From Vicugna pacos (lineage: Eukaryota > Chordata > Mammalia > Artiodactyla > Camelidae), in assembly GCF_048564905.1 (NCBI RefSeq), contig NW_027328897.1, positions 100,886 to 164,885 on the forward strand: a stretch of 64,000 nucleotides of DNA, in the 5' to 3' direction. Below the pieces are notes generated by a model. That model saw nothing but the letters and a program-made list of their open reading frames with translations. It searched no databases and had not been told where the DNA came from. Shown here piece after piece: positions 35,152 to 45,542 of the stretch (position 1 is its first letter; the number at the start of each line of letters is the position of its first letter). Position numbers and translations under genes: made by a program.

Positions 35152-35192
35152 CGCAGCGTGCTCCGCGGGCACTGGCAGCCAGTACCCAAACC
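35152..35192 (+). promoter_or_regulatory. degenerate TRAV10 recombination signal
   Basis: At the expected place the heptamer reads CGCAGCG (35152-35158), which breaks the essential CAC. The nonamer ACCCAAACC (35184-35192) then lies 25 bp away. A shifted heptamer CAGCGTG (35154-35160) restores the 23-bp spacing but also lacks CAC. Either way the site looks poor. Confidence 0.7.
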
Positions 35193-36220
35193 TGCGCCTG
35201 CAGGATGTCGAGGAGGCCCCGGAGGTGAAGCAGGAGCAGTTTTTGAATGTTGTCTGTGATTCGCAAGTGAGCTACTACTTCTCTCTCAGACATGATTGAG
35301 TTTGATATTGAGCCTAGATGTCTATTAGCATGGAGGGTCCTCACTCAGCACAGAAAGTTAACTGCTACACCCGGCTGTTCCCAAGGGTAAAGCCATCATG
35401 TTGCTACTTGCCACTGAAGTAGATGATAATTTTTGTTGAAAGGGAGAGATCAGGTCTGTGTGGGGTCCAGCAACCAGTAGAATGACTAAGCGGACAAGCA
35501 AAATGTTGATGAGGCTGATGACAGTATTTGATAAGATTCCTTCCTCTAGATAGCTCTTTAGTCCTCATTTAATGGCTATTCAAGTTCTCAGAGAATGTTC
35601 TGTGGGGAGAGTTCTGCTTTATCAATATATCCACGTTCCACATTAAGGCAGCGTTCAGATGCTGCACCAACTTTTTATATTGCTTTCCACAACTGCTCCT
35701 TTGGAGCACATCACTGCTCAGACTGTAATGCCAGCATGATGGTGGCAGGCACAGTCACTCCGAGGCAGCTGGACTGCTGTCCCAGTTTCTTCAAATATTA
35801 GTATTCCAGGAAAGAAGCTTCAGGGACAGACTGCCTACTTGCTGTGTATAGTCCTAGGTTACACAAATCAGTGTGATGCTCCCTTTTGGAACAATGAGAG
35901 AAATTTAAATATGGTTTGAGAATTAGGTGAGATAAATATTTATCTGAAAGGCATCTATCAATTGAGAAAAACAGGAAGGATATATACTAAGGAATTAAAA
36001 ATGTTCAGGTCCAGGTGGCAGAAATGTGGGTTTTTTTGTTCCTTTCCTTGTCTCTATTTCTAATTCTGTATAGTTTGCAGTCTCTGCTTATAAAGTCAAA
36101 ACAAAGATTACTTAAAAAGCAAACCTTGGGGACTTCTGGTTTCTCACTCTGCATGTCAGCAACTTTGAAACCACCACCTGTCTTAGCAACAAGCAAAAAG
36201 CAGGGCAGATTGAAAAATCA
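35193..36220. other. intergenic
   Basis: No gene, V relic or firm repeat assignment. Human TRAV11 would be expected between TRAV10 and TRAV12, and no trace of it was seen. Confidence 0.45.
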
Positions 36221-36224
36221 ACAA

Positions 36225-36930
36225 CTCTCCTTGGATCCGGAGAGGGGAGGGCAAAGGACAAACTGCTGCCCCTACGACTGGAGAGACAGATAGCGAGCCC
36301 AGAGGGCGGCAGCTCATCAGAGCAGAGACTCAGAGCAGGAGACGCAGCAGGAGCCGGTGCTGGAGCAGCACCACCCGGATGGTACTGGTGAGTCGCTGGG
36401 GGCTCAGTGTGGACAAGCCTGAGAGTGAAAAGCAGCCACAGAGGGAGACACAGCGCTATGAGCTTGACCCCCAGGAGTCCAAACAGGTGTCCACAGTAAG
36501 TATTAGGGAAAAACCCCTAAAGCTTCTGGACGATGGAGGAGGGGAAGCTATACTGAAACGCACCAGAACACAGTCCTTAACGCGGCCTCCCCCAGGAAGG
36601 ACGCTAGGGAACCACAACCCAGCCTGCTGGGGTTCTCACTGTAGCCTAAGTGACCCCAGGGAAGCAAAACACCCAACTCCGGCCACTTCTAGCCCTCCTG
36701 TCCCTCCCATGGGGAGAGGAAAAAGGCAGATAAATACTTGGGAGGTTCTCAGTCCAGAGGCAGAGGCTCAGCGAAAGGCTGAGACCTGATCTCAGGACCC
36801 TGGAGCACTTGCCGCCCCCGCACCTCACCTCCGCCTTACTAAAGGCTTCCTCCAGCAGTTCCTTCCCCTCAGCACATCGTGCCTGGCCGTCAGAAAAGAA
36901 TCGCAAGGCACCAAAAGGCAAAAAACCAAA
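36225..36930 (+). other. GC-rich insert with an open frame, identity unknown
   Basis: Base composition changes sharply from the AT-rich flanks. An open frame runs 36379-36789 (136 codons, MVLVSRWGLSVDKPESEK...), rich in Arg, Gln, Pro and Ser and with no recognised domain. The right end is A-rich (AAGGCACCAAAAGGCAAAAA). A detached LINE-1 5' UTR is the leading guess, because such leaders are GC-rich and CpG-bearing, but this is inference. Confidence 0.35.
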
Positions 36931-37186
36931 ACCTTAAGAGCTTCATCCAGACCTCTACTAAGTTTTCAGTGTGGGAACTTGGTCGTTAGATATAACCGCT
37001 TTTGCTCAGACAAGCATTGACGTTTGATGTAAAACATATGCACACACACATCACCCTCTCCCCACACACATTGACTTGGACAAGGTGCTTCTCAAATTTT
37101 CAATTTAACTGAAGTGGCAGATTTTTACTTTCATCAGCTCACATAAGGCTCTATCTTTGAATATTTCTTTAATCACTCTCTTGAGT

Positions 37187-37203
37187 CCACAATATGGCAG
37201 TGT
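37187..37203 (+). promoter_or_regulatory. weak CTCF-like motif upstream of TRAV12
   Basis: CCACAATATGGCAGTGT is like the TRAV13 and TRAV10 motifs but with mismatches in the centre. It lies ~260 bp before the ATG, just before a (GT)n(GA)n tract. Confidence 0.3.
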
Positions 37204-37215
37204 CTTCTCAGGGAC

Positions 37216-37218
<3 letters not shown>

Positions 37219-37289
<71 letters not shown>
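37219..37289. repeat. (GT)n(GA)n microsatellite in TRAV12 5' flank
   Basis: GT repeat with one TTTG interruption, followed by a GA repeat. It separates the CTCF-like motif from the TRAV12 promoter. Confidence 0.95.
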
Positions 37290-37454
37290 CTAGAGAGGAG
37301 AGGAGGGGCTTGGTGGTGTAGCAGGATGGATGTTCCCATTGGTAGAACAGATGCTTTTTATGATTTCTAAAGCAGAGGAATTAGAAATGTCTGAGTTGGA
37401 CTCATTTTTTTAAGAGTCTAAAATTTGAATCCTCGGTGAATAGAAGAGGAGAGA

Positions 37455-37984
37455 ATGCTGAAATCCTCAAGAGGTTTCTAGTGACCCTGTGGCTTCAGCT
37501 GACCTGTGAGTCTGGGGCGTTTCTACGGGAACATAAAGCTTGGTGTTTGCAGTCATGAGCTTTTCTAGGCCCGTGGATAGAAACATGAGTGTTTTTTCCC
37601 TTAAGTAAGGGAGGATAGAGGTGGGAGTCCTGTGGAAAGATAACTTAGAGTCTGGAGATTAAATATCTTCTCTGACTGGCCATTCGCTGTCTCTCTGCAC
37701 AGGGATGAGGAGCCAACAGAAGGGAGCAGCGCAGAGCCTGAATGTTCCAGAGGGAGCCACCGCCTCTCTCACCTGCTCTTACAGTGTCAGTGATTTTCAG
37801 TACTTCATGTGGTACAGACAGTATTCGGGGAGAGGCCCTGAGTGGTTGATGACCTTTTACTCCAATAATGAGACAAAAGAAGGAAGATTTACAGCGCAGG
37901 TCAATAAAACCAGCCACTATGTCTCCCTGCTCATCAGAGACTCTCAGCCCAGCGACTCAGCCGCCTACCTCTGTGCAGAGAGCG
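37455..37984 (+). pseudogene. TRAV12: T-cell receptor alpha variable segment, TRAV12 subgroup, leader frameshift
   Basis: The V exon 37703-37984 is open and matches human TRAV12 ([43 protein letters not shown]), with Cys23, Trp41 (FMWYRQ) and Cys104 (YLCAES). FR1 is three codons shorter than in human TRAV12 ([15 protein letters not shown]). The leader exon 37455-37505 reads MLKSSRGF then TAG at 37479. Against human TRAV12 it lacks one base near 37477, and the rest (LVTLWLQLT) continues in another frame. No alternative in-frame ATG was found upstream. As written it cannot give a signal peptide joined to the V domain. A sequencing error in one base cannot be excluded. Confidence 0.82.
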
Positions 37985-38023
37985 CACAGCGCTCCCCCGG
38001 CACCTGCGGCCCGTGCACAAACC
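37985..38023 (+). promoter_or_regulatory. TRAV12 recombination signal (23-RSS)
   Basis: Heptamer CACAGCG (37985-37991), 23-bp spacer and nonamer GCACAAACC (38015-38023). It looks usable even though the leader is broken. Confidence 0.85.
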
Positions 38024-38509
38024 TGCTGGGGCCCCACAGTGCCTGATGCAGAGCTTAGGCTGCAGGCAGAGAAGTTCTCTCTGTTTCCTCAGTGCAGATG
38101 GGAATTAAGAGTAATAGTATGGGAGGTTTAATTGAGTAGGGAAGTATTCTCATAGTTCTGAAAATAATGGATCCTGAAGGGAAATCAAAGACATAGTATT
38201 GGTCCAAATGACAGTTTGAAATATTTTCCGGTCTTCTCTTTGTATTCTAGTTTTATACACAATTTTACTCAGTGGGATTGGTTTTATGATGCTTTTATAT
38301 GTGACCAAATACTTTAATATGGTAACTCTGAGTCCAGGAAAAAGTTTGTGGCCTGATGGAATTATGGCCCTATAATAGGTATAAAATTGAATTACAGGCA
38401 AAGAAACTAAATGTCACATTCATGGTAAAGTTGAAATTATGGTGTGTTAGACTTGATATTGTTTATGTCATCCAAAGAGTGGGAAAGCTTGGAAAGGAGG
38501 AATTAAGTT

Positions 38510-38630
38510 TTTTAAACATTTTTTATTGATGTATAATAATTTTACAATGTGTCAAAGTGCAGTGTAGAGCACAATTTTTCAGTTATACGTGAACATATAT
38601 ATACTCATTGTCACATTTTTTTCTCTGTGA
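38510..38630 (-). mobile_element. LINE-1 3' tip (antisense)
   Basis: TTTTTTATTGATGTATAATA...TTTTACAATGTGTCAAA is the reverse complement of the LINE-1 3' end seen at 4.5 kb and 61.5 kb. Only the tip is present. Confidence 0.7.
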
Positions 38631-38639
38631 GCTACCATA

Positions 38640-40580
38640 AGAGAAGATTTAAGATTTTTATTCAGTTTTGTTCACATAGTCATTGACTAAAAGGATGCAA
38701 TCTAATCAGAATTTGCCTCAGATTCTCATTCTACAGACTTACAACTACAAAAAAATTTCCAAATCATAGAAAAGATATTTGAAAGGCAGTGAGACAGACC
38801 ATGAAGTTTTGCTGGAATCAAGATACTAAAATTCTAGTTCCACTTTTCTCGCGCGCCTTCTGGCAGCCGTGACGCACTGGGAAGAGCCTGCTTTGTGGTG
38901 CTGGCTTGAGTCTCTTCATGTTGTTAATGAGACATTTGATTTTAGGCTGTACTACTGTACACATTTCAGGATTGGTTGAGGATTAAGTGAGGTAGCATGT
39001 AGTCTTAGGTTGAGTTCCTTAAAAGTAAATCCTAGATTGGGGCTCCCTGTGCCCATCGTTTTTTGAGAAAAGCAGGTTAGGATGAAAAGCAAAAGACTAA
39101 GAATGGATGTGGCCCTGCTGGGCTCTTGGTCCAGCCTGACCATGGGGTGATGTGGACGTGAGATGCACCCAGAACTGACCCCTCCCATCTTGAGTCATGG
39201 CGGCCAGGCAGCTGACTCCTGTGCTCCAGGACAAGGCCGCCGTTGGAACAGGGCCACAGCCTAGCAGAGAAGGGGGACTTTTATTGGCATCGATCAGTTT
39301 TCTGGGGAAGAGGGCAACTGTGAGCCAAGAGTAGCCAGGACTCGCTGCGGCTGGGGACCGGGTGCACTGCCTGGAAAGGGGCTCTAGTGTATCGCCCTAG
39401 TGTCTACTGCTCACATGGACCTCCCTTGTCACATGGTCTGTGTTCAATAAATGATAGGCATTGTCATTATTATATTTAAATTTTTAATTTCTTTTTACAT
39501 TTAATGATGTTTATAAAATTAGTCCTACCAATCTGGAAGAATTGAAATAATGTAGGGTAAAGCACGTAACAGAAAAAAAATCTAAATGTATGTAAAGAAT
39601 TATTACTCAAAGCCAACACTCAAGAGTCTTTGAGAGTAGTAACAAAGGAGCCAGTACACTATGCTCTTTGTTCCTTTGGTCAGCCTCAAAATGCTACATT
39701 CCCACACTGGGCCACAGAGCATGACATTCTGCCATCACTTTGGGTCCAGCTATAAATGACTTTGATGATTCATAGTTGATGGCTCTGGGCTTCCTTGTAT
39801 GGAAAGAGACACCATCTATACTTATAAACGAGTACTGTTACTTTGTTCTTGGTTTAATTTAAGAATGACAGACTGGTAGCAGGATGGACCCCTATGTCAT
39901 TGTGCCCATGTCCTCCACAAGTTTTCTTCCTGAATGGAATGTCTGGCCAGCAGCTGGGCACGTGGACTCACCGTGTTAATCGGCAGGCTTCTTATAAGGA
40001 TGAATGAGCAGGGAGCTGGTTATTAAGTTGTTCCTCCCCTTCCCCTGCACCTCATATCAGTTTGAACACAGCTTCACTCTGTCCACTGCTCACAGGAAAA
40101 GCTCCAGCATCCCAGGTGTCTCACTTCAACTTCAGTGGAGGCTAAGTGCCCGGGTGGAGGCTGCCCCACCATGCTTCCCCCACGTAAGCGCAGCAGCAGG
40201 ATGGAGAGCACAGAGGGGGACTGGTGTAGCTGTCCCACATCATATCCTGCCTTCAGTTTGTCCCCGTGTTCTGTCCCCCCTGCCCTCCCTCACACCCAGT
40301 CTCTTTCTCAGTCCAGAACCTCTACAGGGTCCTAAGCAGTAAGTTTCCTTCCGCGTTTCCAACGAAATCCTTTCATAGCTCATTCTGGGCTGTGCTTTCT
40401 CCCTCTCTGTCTCACTCATCAGGATGCTCACATCTGCTTTCTGTCTGATGGGAATGGTTGGTATCTTTCATATTTTTATTATTTTCATGTTATGGATTTA
40501 GGTTCATCCTGTTTATACTTATAAGTTTGATCTCAGTGGGAAGTTTGGAGAGAAGGGAGAAGGTACATATGCTTGATCAG
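38640..40580. other. intergenic, mixed composition
   Basis: No supported gene. Small GC-rich patches occur (38845-38890, 39190-39260). The open frames near 40000-40450 are pyrimidine-rich and have no domain. Confidence 0.4.
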
Positions 40581-40581
40581 A

Positions 40582-40740
40582 TTTTTTTTTTTTTTTGAGC
40601 ACAGTGTGTTTTTTATTTAAATACATTTAACATATAACATTGTATAAATTTAAGGTGTACATCATGTTAACTTGATACCTTTATATATTATAATATGATT
40701 ATTATTGTGGTGATAATTAGCACCTCTATTACATTACATA
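40582..40740 (-). mobile_element. old LINE-1 3' end (antisense)
   Basis: Starts with a poly-T tract (40582-40596), followed by ATTTAAATACATTTAACATATAACATTG and AAGGTGTACATCATG phrases, a known old L1 3' UTR pattern in reverse. Confidence 0.6.
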
Positions 40741-42030
40741 ATTTGATCAGATATTTTGAACCAGAAGCACACCCGGCAACATTTAAAATTTCAAAGTGAC
40801 TATATGATTTGCTCTAAAATGTGAAGGCAAATCTATCAGCAGAGCCAAGAAGTAAATCAGAAGCCCAAGGGAGAACCAGTTTCAAGCTGCTACAAGTCAA
40901 CAGAGTACTCAGAAAGGAGGGCATTGGTCTGATTTTTTGAAAAAGACCCCCGCTGGCCAGATTCTCACCTCACCTGAGATTTCTCTTCTTAGTTACTTCA
41001 ATTCTGTGTTTCAGCAGTCTCTGTGCTAAAGGAAATTGAGTAGGAAAGTCTTTCCCCTTGGGAGTTTCATCGTACTGCTAGACGGCAGAGTGCATTTCCC
41101 GTGTCTGACAGGCCGTCTCCCACCTGCACGGGGTGCTGCTTGCTTGGCTACGTGGATTGTCACTGCCACTCTACCCCCGCGTCCCCGGTCCCCTGCAGGA
41201 GCTCCTCTCACTTTCGGTTTGCTGCCTGCACTCCTGCCGGCTCTACTGAGTTCACAGGGACTTACTTTTCTTTTTCTCAATTCTGTCCAGAATCACTTCT
41301 TTATATGCCATATTTTCCTTGCCTTCATAATTCTGCTCGGATTTCTCTGCAGATGCTTCTCTATTGACATTCTTCTTAGTGTAAGGTCCCCTTAATGTGG
41401 CATAATTTATCAGTCTATTCTGACGATTGGCGATTGGAACAGGACTTTCACTGTCTCCACTTATGTGGTGCCTAAGTTATTTTCTCATAGCTTTAATAAA
41501 TATCCAAGTTGTCCACCTGAAACCAACGAGTCTTCTTCACACTTTCTGCTGGACAAACAAAACTGTTGCTTTTATTACGTTGCATTGACTAAATAACTAA
41601 TGTCACGTGTTCTAGGCTGATTTTAAGTCTCTGATCCAATTTAGTTTTTCCCTGTTAGCACCAAGTAAGGAGATAATCTCTATCCCCTCTCTGATGCGCA
41701 CATCCAGTAGCACAAGGGCAGATGAAGCTCAGCTCATCTGAGGCCATTGATCTTATCCTTTCTGTGTGATGAACGGTTTAAAAAAGTAAAAGTCTCTCAA
41801 GGAAATTCCAAAGTCTAGAATATTGTTTTCTGTGACTCATTTCTCAGGGAAGTAAATTACTCTTCTATTTTTACATCACCCCCATTTCTCATTCATGTTA
41901 GTATTAATACAGCCTACTACAGAAGATGACATCATCACAGATTGGGGAAGGAAGGAATACATTCTGCTGATTTTGATGCTCATGTCTCAGAAACGAAAAG
42001 GACTCAGCTCCCACGGATCGCTGGTTCTGC
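40741..42030. other. intergenic, TRAV16 5' region
   Basis: No gene. A GC-richer patch lies at 41090-41250. Human TRAV8-type segments, expected between TRAV12 and TRAV16 in synteny, were not found. Confidence 0.45.
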
Positions 42031-42034
42031 CTCT

Positions 42035-42052
42035 GGCCTCCAGAGGGCGTAG
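42035..42052 (+). promoter_or_regulatory. CTCF-like motif upstream of TRAV16
   Basis: TGGCCTCCAGAGGGCGTAG-type sequence, a good CTCF core, ~300 bp before the leader ATG and facing the J side. Confidence 0.55.
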
Positions 42053-42348
42053 TTGCACAAATGAGACGTTTGTTTTTGTTGTAGATCATCGCCATCCGCT
42101 GAGCCCCTCCTCCCGCAGCCGGCTGATGCATCCTACTGATGTCTGTGTAAATCGGCAACTGTGACGAGAATAAGACGCCAGAAAGAATCCAAACTCGTTA
42201 AGAGAAAGGCTCTAACAGTTCTTGAACCTTGTTAAAGCAAGGGCCTTGTGCAGCCCAACCTCGCCACGCCTCCTGCAGCTCTGAAGGCTCGGTGACCTCG
42301 GCGCTGTCTCACCTGCTCCGTAGCCTGCAGCGTTTCCAGCGCTCAGCC

Positions 42349-42806
42349 ATGCTCCTGCTGCTCATCCCAGTGCTTGAGATGGGTTTTGCCCTGAGTAAGT
42401 AACACCCCATTCCCTTTCTACTGTCACAAAAGTGGCCGTGTTCTAATTGAAATCTGAATAGGGACCCCTTTTCTTCCTAGCCAAGCCTGCACTGTTTTCA
42501 CTTACGCAGCATTGATGTTTCAGGAGGAGCTGGAGCGCAGTCAGTGACCCAGCCTGAGGACCACGTCTCTGTCTTTGCAAGGGCCCCTGTGCAGGTGAAG
42601 TGCAATTACTCATATTCCGGGAGTCCTTTGCTTTTCTGGTATGTCCAGTACCCCAAACGAAGCCTCCAATTACTCCTGAAACACACTTCAAAAGAGAGCC
42701 TCAAAGGTTTCACGGCTGACCTCAACAGGCGTGAGGCATCCTTCCATCTGAAGAAACCATCAGCTCAGGAGGAAGACTCAGCCATGTACTACTGTGCTCT
42801 GAGTGA
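42349..42806 (+). CDS. TRAV16: T-cell receptor alpha variable segment, TRAV16 subgroup
   Basis: The leader exon is 42349-42394 ([15 protein letters not shown], donor GTAAGT). The V exon is 42524-42806 after GATGTTTCAG, phase 1 (A+GA gives R, then [11 protein letters not shown]). The body fits human TRAV16 ([53 protein letters not shown]) clearly better than TRAV8, although the leader itself looks TRAV8-like. Cys23, Trp41 and Cys104 are present and the frame is open. Predicted functional. It is bracketed by CTCF-like motifs on both sides. Confidence 0.92.
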
Positions 42807-42845
42807 CACAGTAACTGGTTTTACAAAGGAAGCCGAACACAAACC
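42807..42845 (+). promoter_or_regulatory. TRAV16 recombination signal (23-RSS)
   Basis: Heptamer CACAGTA (42807-42813; last base differs), 23-bp spacer and nonamer ACACAAACC (42837-42845). Confidence 0.85.
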
Positions 42846-42881
42846 CCTTGTGATTCAGAGGAAATATTTCTAAGTTCCCTC

Positions 42882-42902
42882 TTTGGCCACACGGGGGCGC
42901 TC
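42882..42902 (+). promoter_or_regulatory. strong CTCF-like motif just 3' of TRAV16
   Basis: TTGGCCACACGGGGGCGCTCC is nearly identical to the long CTCF consensus. It lies 36 bp after the RSS nonamer and faces the J side, and is the strongest single match in the window. A motif next to an RSS, not in the promoter, recalls the arrangement at some immunoglobulin VH genes. Confidence 0.65.
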
Positions 42903-42904
42903 CT

Positions 42905-44830
42905 TCCCTAGAGACTGACGCTAAGTTTGCCTCTCAGGGACAACACCATCAGGTGCCAAAGTTGGCTGTAGATTAACCTCAAAAATTTGTTCAAGGAAAT
43001 TGTCATTACCGACTCTGCCCAAATTAATTTTTTAAATAGTAAGTATATTTATTCTATATATTACTACCGGGAAAAATACTTTTGAAATAAAACTATAAAA
43101 CAGCATAACATTTTTTTTCTTGTCCCCGAGAAACCCCCCAGTTTGAGTGGCGCAGTCCCACGTCTCCGGCTCGTCTCCCCCCCCCCCCCCCCCACCGTGT
43201 GCTCATCGCCACGGACTGAAGCGCAGCTCCTAAGTGTAGGACGGGGCTTCCTGACACATGGTTACTGACCCTTCTGCAGCTAATGCCTTTCCTCTCACGC
43301 GCTTCATGGACTCATTCTATCCAAGTCAGGGTCCAATCAGAAGAAAACACACAGCAACTTGAAAAGGGAAAGTTTTAAGAATTATCAGCTAATAACAAGA
43401 CATAAATTACTTACGGGTAAAAAGAACTCTGAGGAACATAGGAACAGCAATCTGCAGGGGCCGCTTTTGTTGCCAGGATTAAGCCGGAGTTTGGAGGAAA
43501 GCGACGCACTGTGATATGTGTCCCTTTCTCCTACCGAGGCGGTGACTCAAGCCTCACTGCGGAGTGTGTGGTTGTCACCTGCTGGACGGGGAAGCCTGCT
43601 GAGCTGCCAGAGGAAAAGGCTGGCGAGCAGGAGAACACCTCCCAGGGTTCCCACACCTTTGACAGGAAGCCGGCAAAGGAGTGCTGCTCAGCCTGCCTGG
43701 GTGTTCGTGCAACGTGCCGGGAGACCACCTCGGGGGCTGTCACTGAACGTTGCTGGAGCTGAGCATCACCGCTGTTCCGCGGGCTGGCCACGCACTGCAG
43801 GGACAAGAAGTGGGAAGCACGCCAGGACCTGGGAGAGAAGCTGCGTCCTCCTGCAGCGTCCTCCCTGTCCCCTCTGCTGACAGCTTAACACCGTGCCGGC
43901 TGGCAACGGAGAAGTGTCTACAGGGCCCAAGTCCGGAATCACCCTCCAGATGCCTGGGTGACATACCTACTGGTGTGACTCAGAATGAAAGGCAATAGAT
44001 TTGATGAGTGGCACACCCCATCCTTCTGGTTACTGATCTGTGGCACACACCCCTCCACACGCATGTGACCTTCCAGACAACAGTGAAACGACTCTCTATT
44101 TCTATCTAACAAGCTAAAGCCGTCCTTTGAATAAGTGAAGAAGTTCTCATCCTCTGTCCAAAATGAGAACACCTGTAGTCCCAGCAGTCACTATGGGTCA
44201 CTGGTTGTGTTAATCATCTCTAAAACTCAGAGGAAATTCCACCAAAAATACTGTTATATACAGACTGAATTGTAAAGTGAATCTCTGACAATGTGTATAT
44301 AAAATACTTATGGTGAGAAAAAGAAGAAGAAAATGGCAGTACATACAAGGGAACACACACATATAAAGAGCAAAAGGAAAACACAGAAAGCTACTGAGTC
44401 CCTTGATTCTGGATTTGGTCGTGATGCTGCAATTGACATAAATAGCTTCTTCTTTTATGACGTGTTTTATATTTTCCTGCCCTCAGCCATAAGCGCAGGG
44501 GTTTGGGTTACATACCTAGTGGTGCAACTGAAATCTTCATCCCCGAAGGATCTGAGTACTCAATAATCTTGCCTTGTTATTCGTCGTTGTAATTTCCATT
44601 AACCTTCAGGACCAGGCCTGGAAGTGCCAAGAGCTCCCCTACAAGACCTCCTGGGTTCCAGACATAACCTTCTTTGTCCCTGTTATGTAGCAGCAACCCA
44701 GTTCCTCCTTGGTAATTGCTGTCAGTCACTCCAGCCAGTAGTGTAACCTCTTTTTCTTTTTTTCAGTTGCAAGACATACGTAACCCAAATGGTGACATGG
44801 CAGTCTCATCTCCCAACGGAATGAAGCCGT
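42905..44830. other. intergenic between TRAV16 and TRAV18-1
   Basis: Contains a 17-base poly-C run (43177-43193) and a GC-rich part (43480-43990) with several overlapping open frames but no recognised domain. Human TRAV17 would be expected here, and no relic of it was seen. Confidence 0.45.
43177..43193. repeat. poly-C run
   Basis: Seventeen consecutive C bases, likely variable in length and hard to sequence. Confidence 0.95.
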
Positions 44831-44833
44831 TGT

Positions 44834-44850
44834 TGTGCCCCCTGGTGAAA
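44834..44850 (-). promoter_or_regulatory. CTCF-like motif in reverse orientation
   Basis: The reverse strand reads TTTCACCAGGGGGCACA, a good core. It is the only clear motif facing away from the J side, ~700 bp upstream of TRAV18-1. Confidence 0.45.
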
Positions 44851-45326
44851 GCATTCCTCACTGTAGAGAAGAGGACCTCCAGACCAGCGCAGCTCGGAGT
44901 TCCAAGCACTGGAAACGAAAACTCTGCTAGTGGGTTACTGGTAACAATAGCGAGATGACCCGCACCCAGGGCCACTTCCTTGATGGCTGGACTCACAAAT
45001 TCTGGTCATTGGGGGAGAAAACGCCATGTAATAGTCCCTGCTGTGAAGCACACACTGCGCCTTGTAAGACGGACTCTCATGGGGTCCACGGAGACACGTG
45101 AAAGGAAGAGTCCCCAGGCTATTCCCCTTGAAGCTGTGTCGGGGATTGCTGGGGAAGCTACAGATACCTGTACCACACCTTGTGATGGAAGTAATAACTG
45201 AATATTTTCCAGGCATACTTGTGTTTAGGGTTCTTACCTCTGAGTCCTGTCTCATTCCCCTTTATCATCTCTCCAGCTATTATGAGGAAGAGGAGGTTAG
45301 ACCTGGCTGTGGTGCAGTTTGTCGGA

Positions 45327-45347
45327 GGGCCACCAGGGGGCGGGCTT
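45327..45347 (+). promoter_or_regulatory. CTCF-like motif upstream of TRAV18-1
   Basis: GGGCCACCAGGGGGCGGGCTT, ~200 bp before the ATG, facing the J side. The core is a near-consensus match. Confidence 0.6.
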
Positions 45348-45542
45348 CCTTCAGCCGTGGTTCATGTTTGCCTTTAGGCGCTGGTTTGACTTGCCTGCCT
45401 CTGCGGCCACAAGACAGATGGCTTGCTGTGCAGAGAGGGGTTCTTGGTTCCTGAGTGAGGAGTTTCTATAACATCCAGCTGGAGACTAGAGCTATTAGAT
45501 TTGCTGTATTCCAGGGAGCAAGGACCATTTTCCACTTCGAAC

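Noticed and set aside
42349-42806. Assignment as TRAV8
   Set aside because: Only the leader looks like TRAV8. The V exon ([26 protein letters not shown]) fits TRAV16.
43480-43990. Overlapping open frames in the GC-rich part before TRAV18-1
   Set aside because: No domain, no splice pattern and no V framework; composition explains them.
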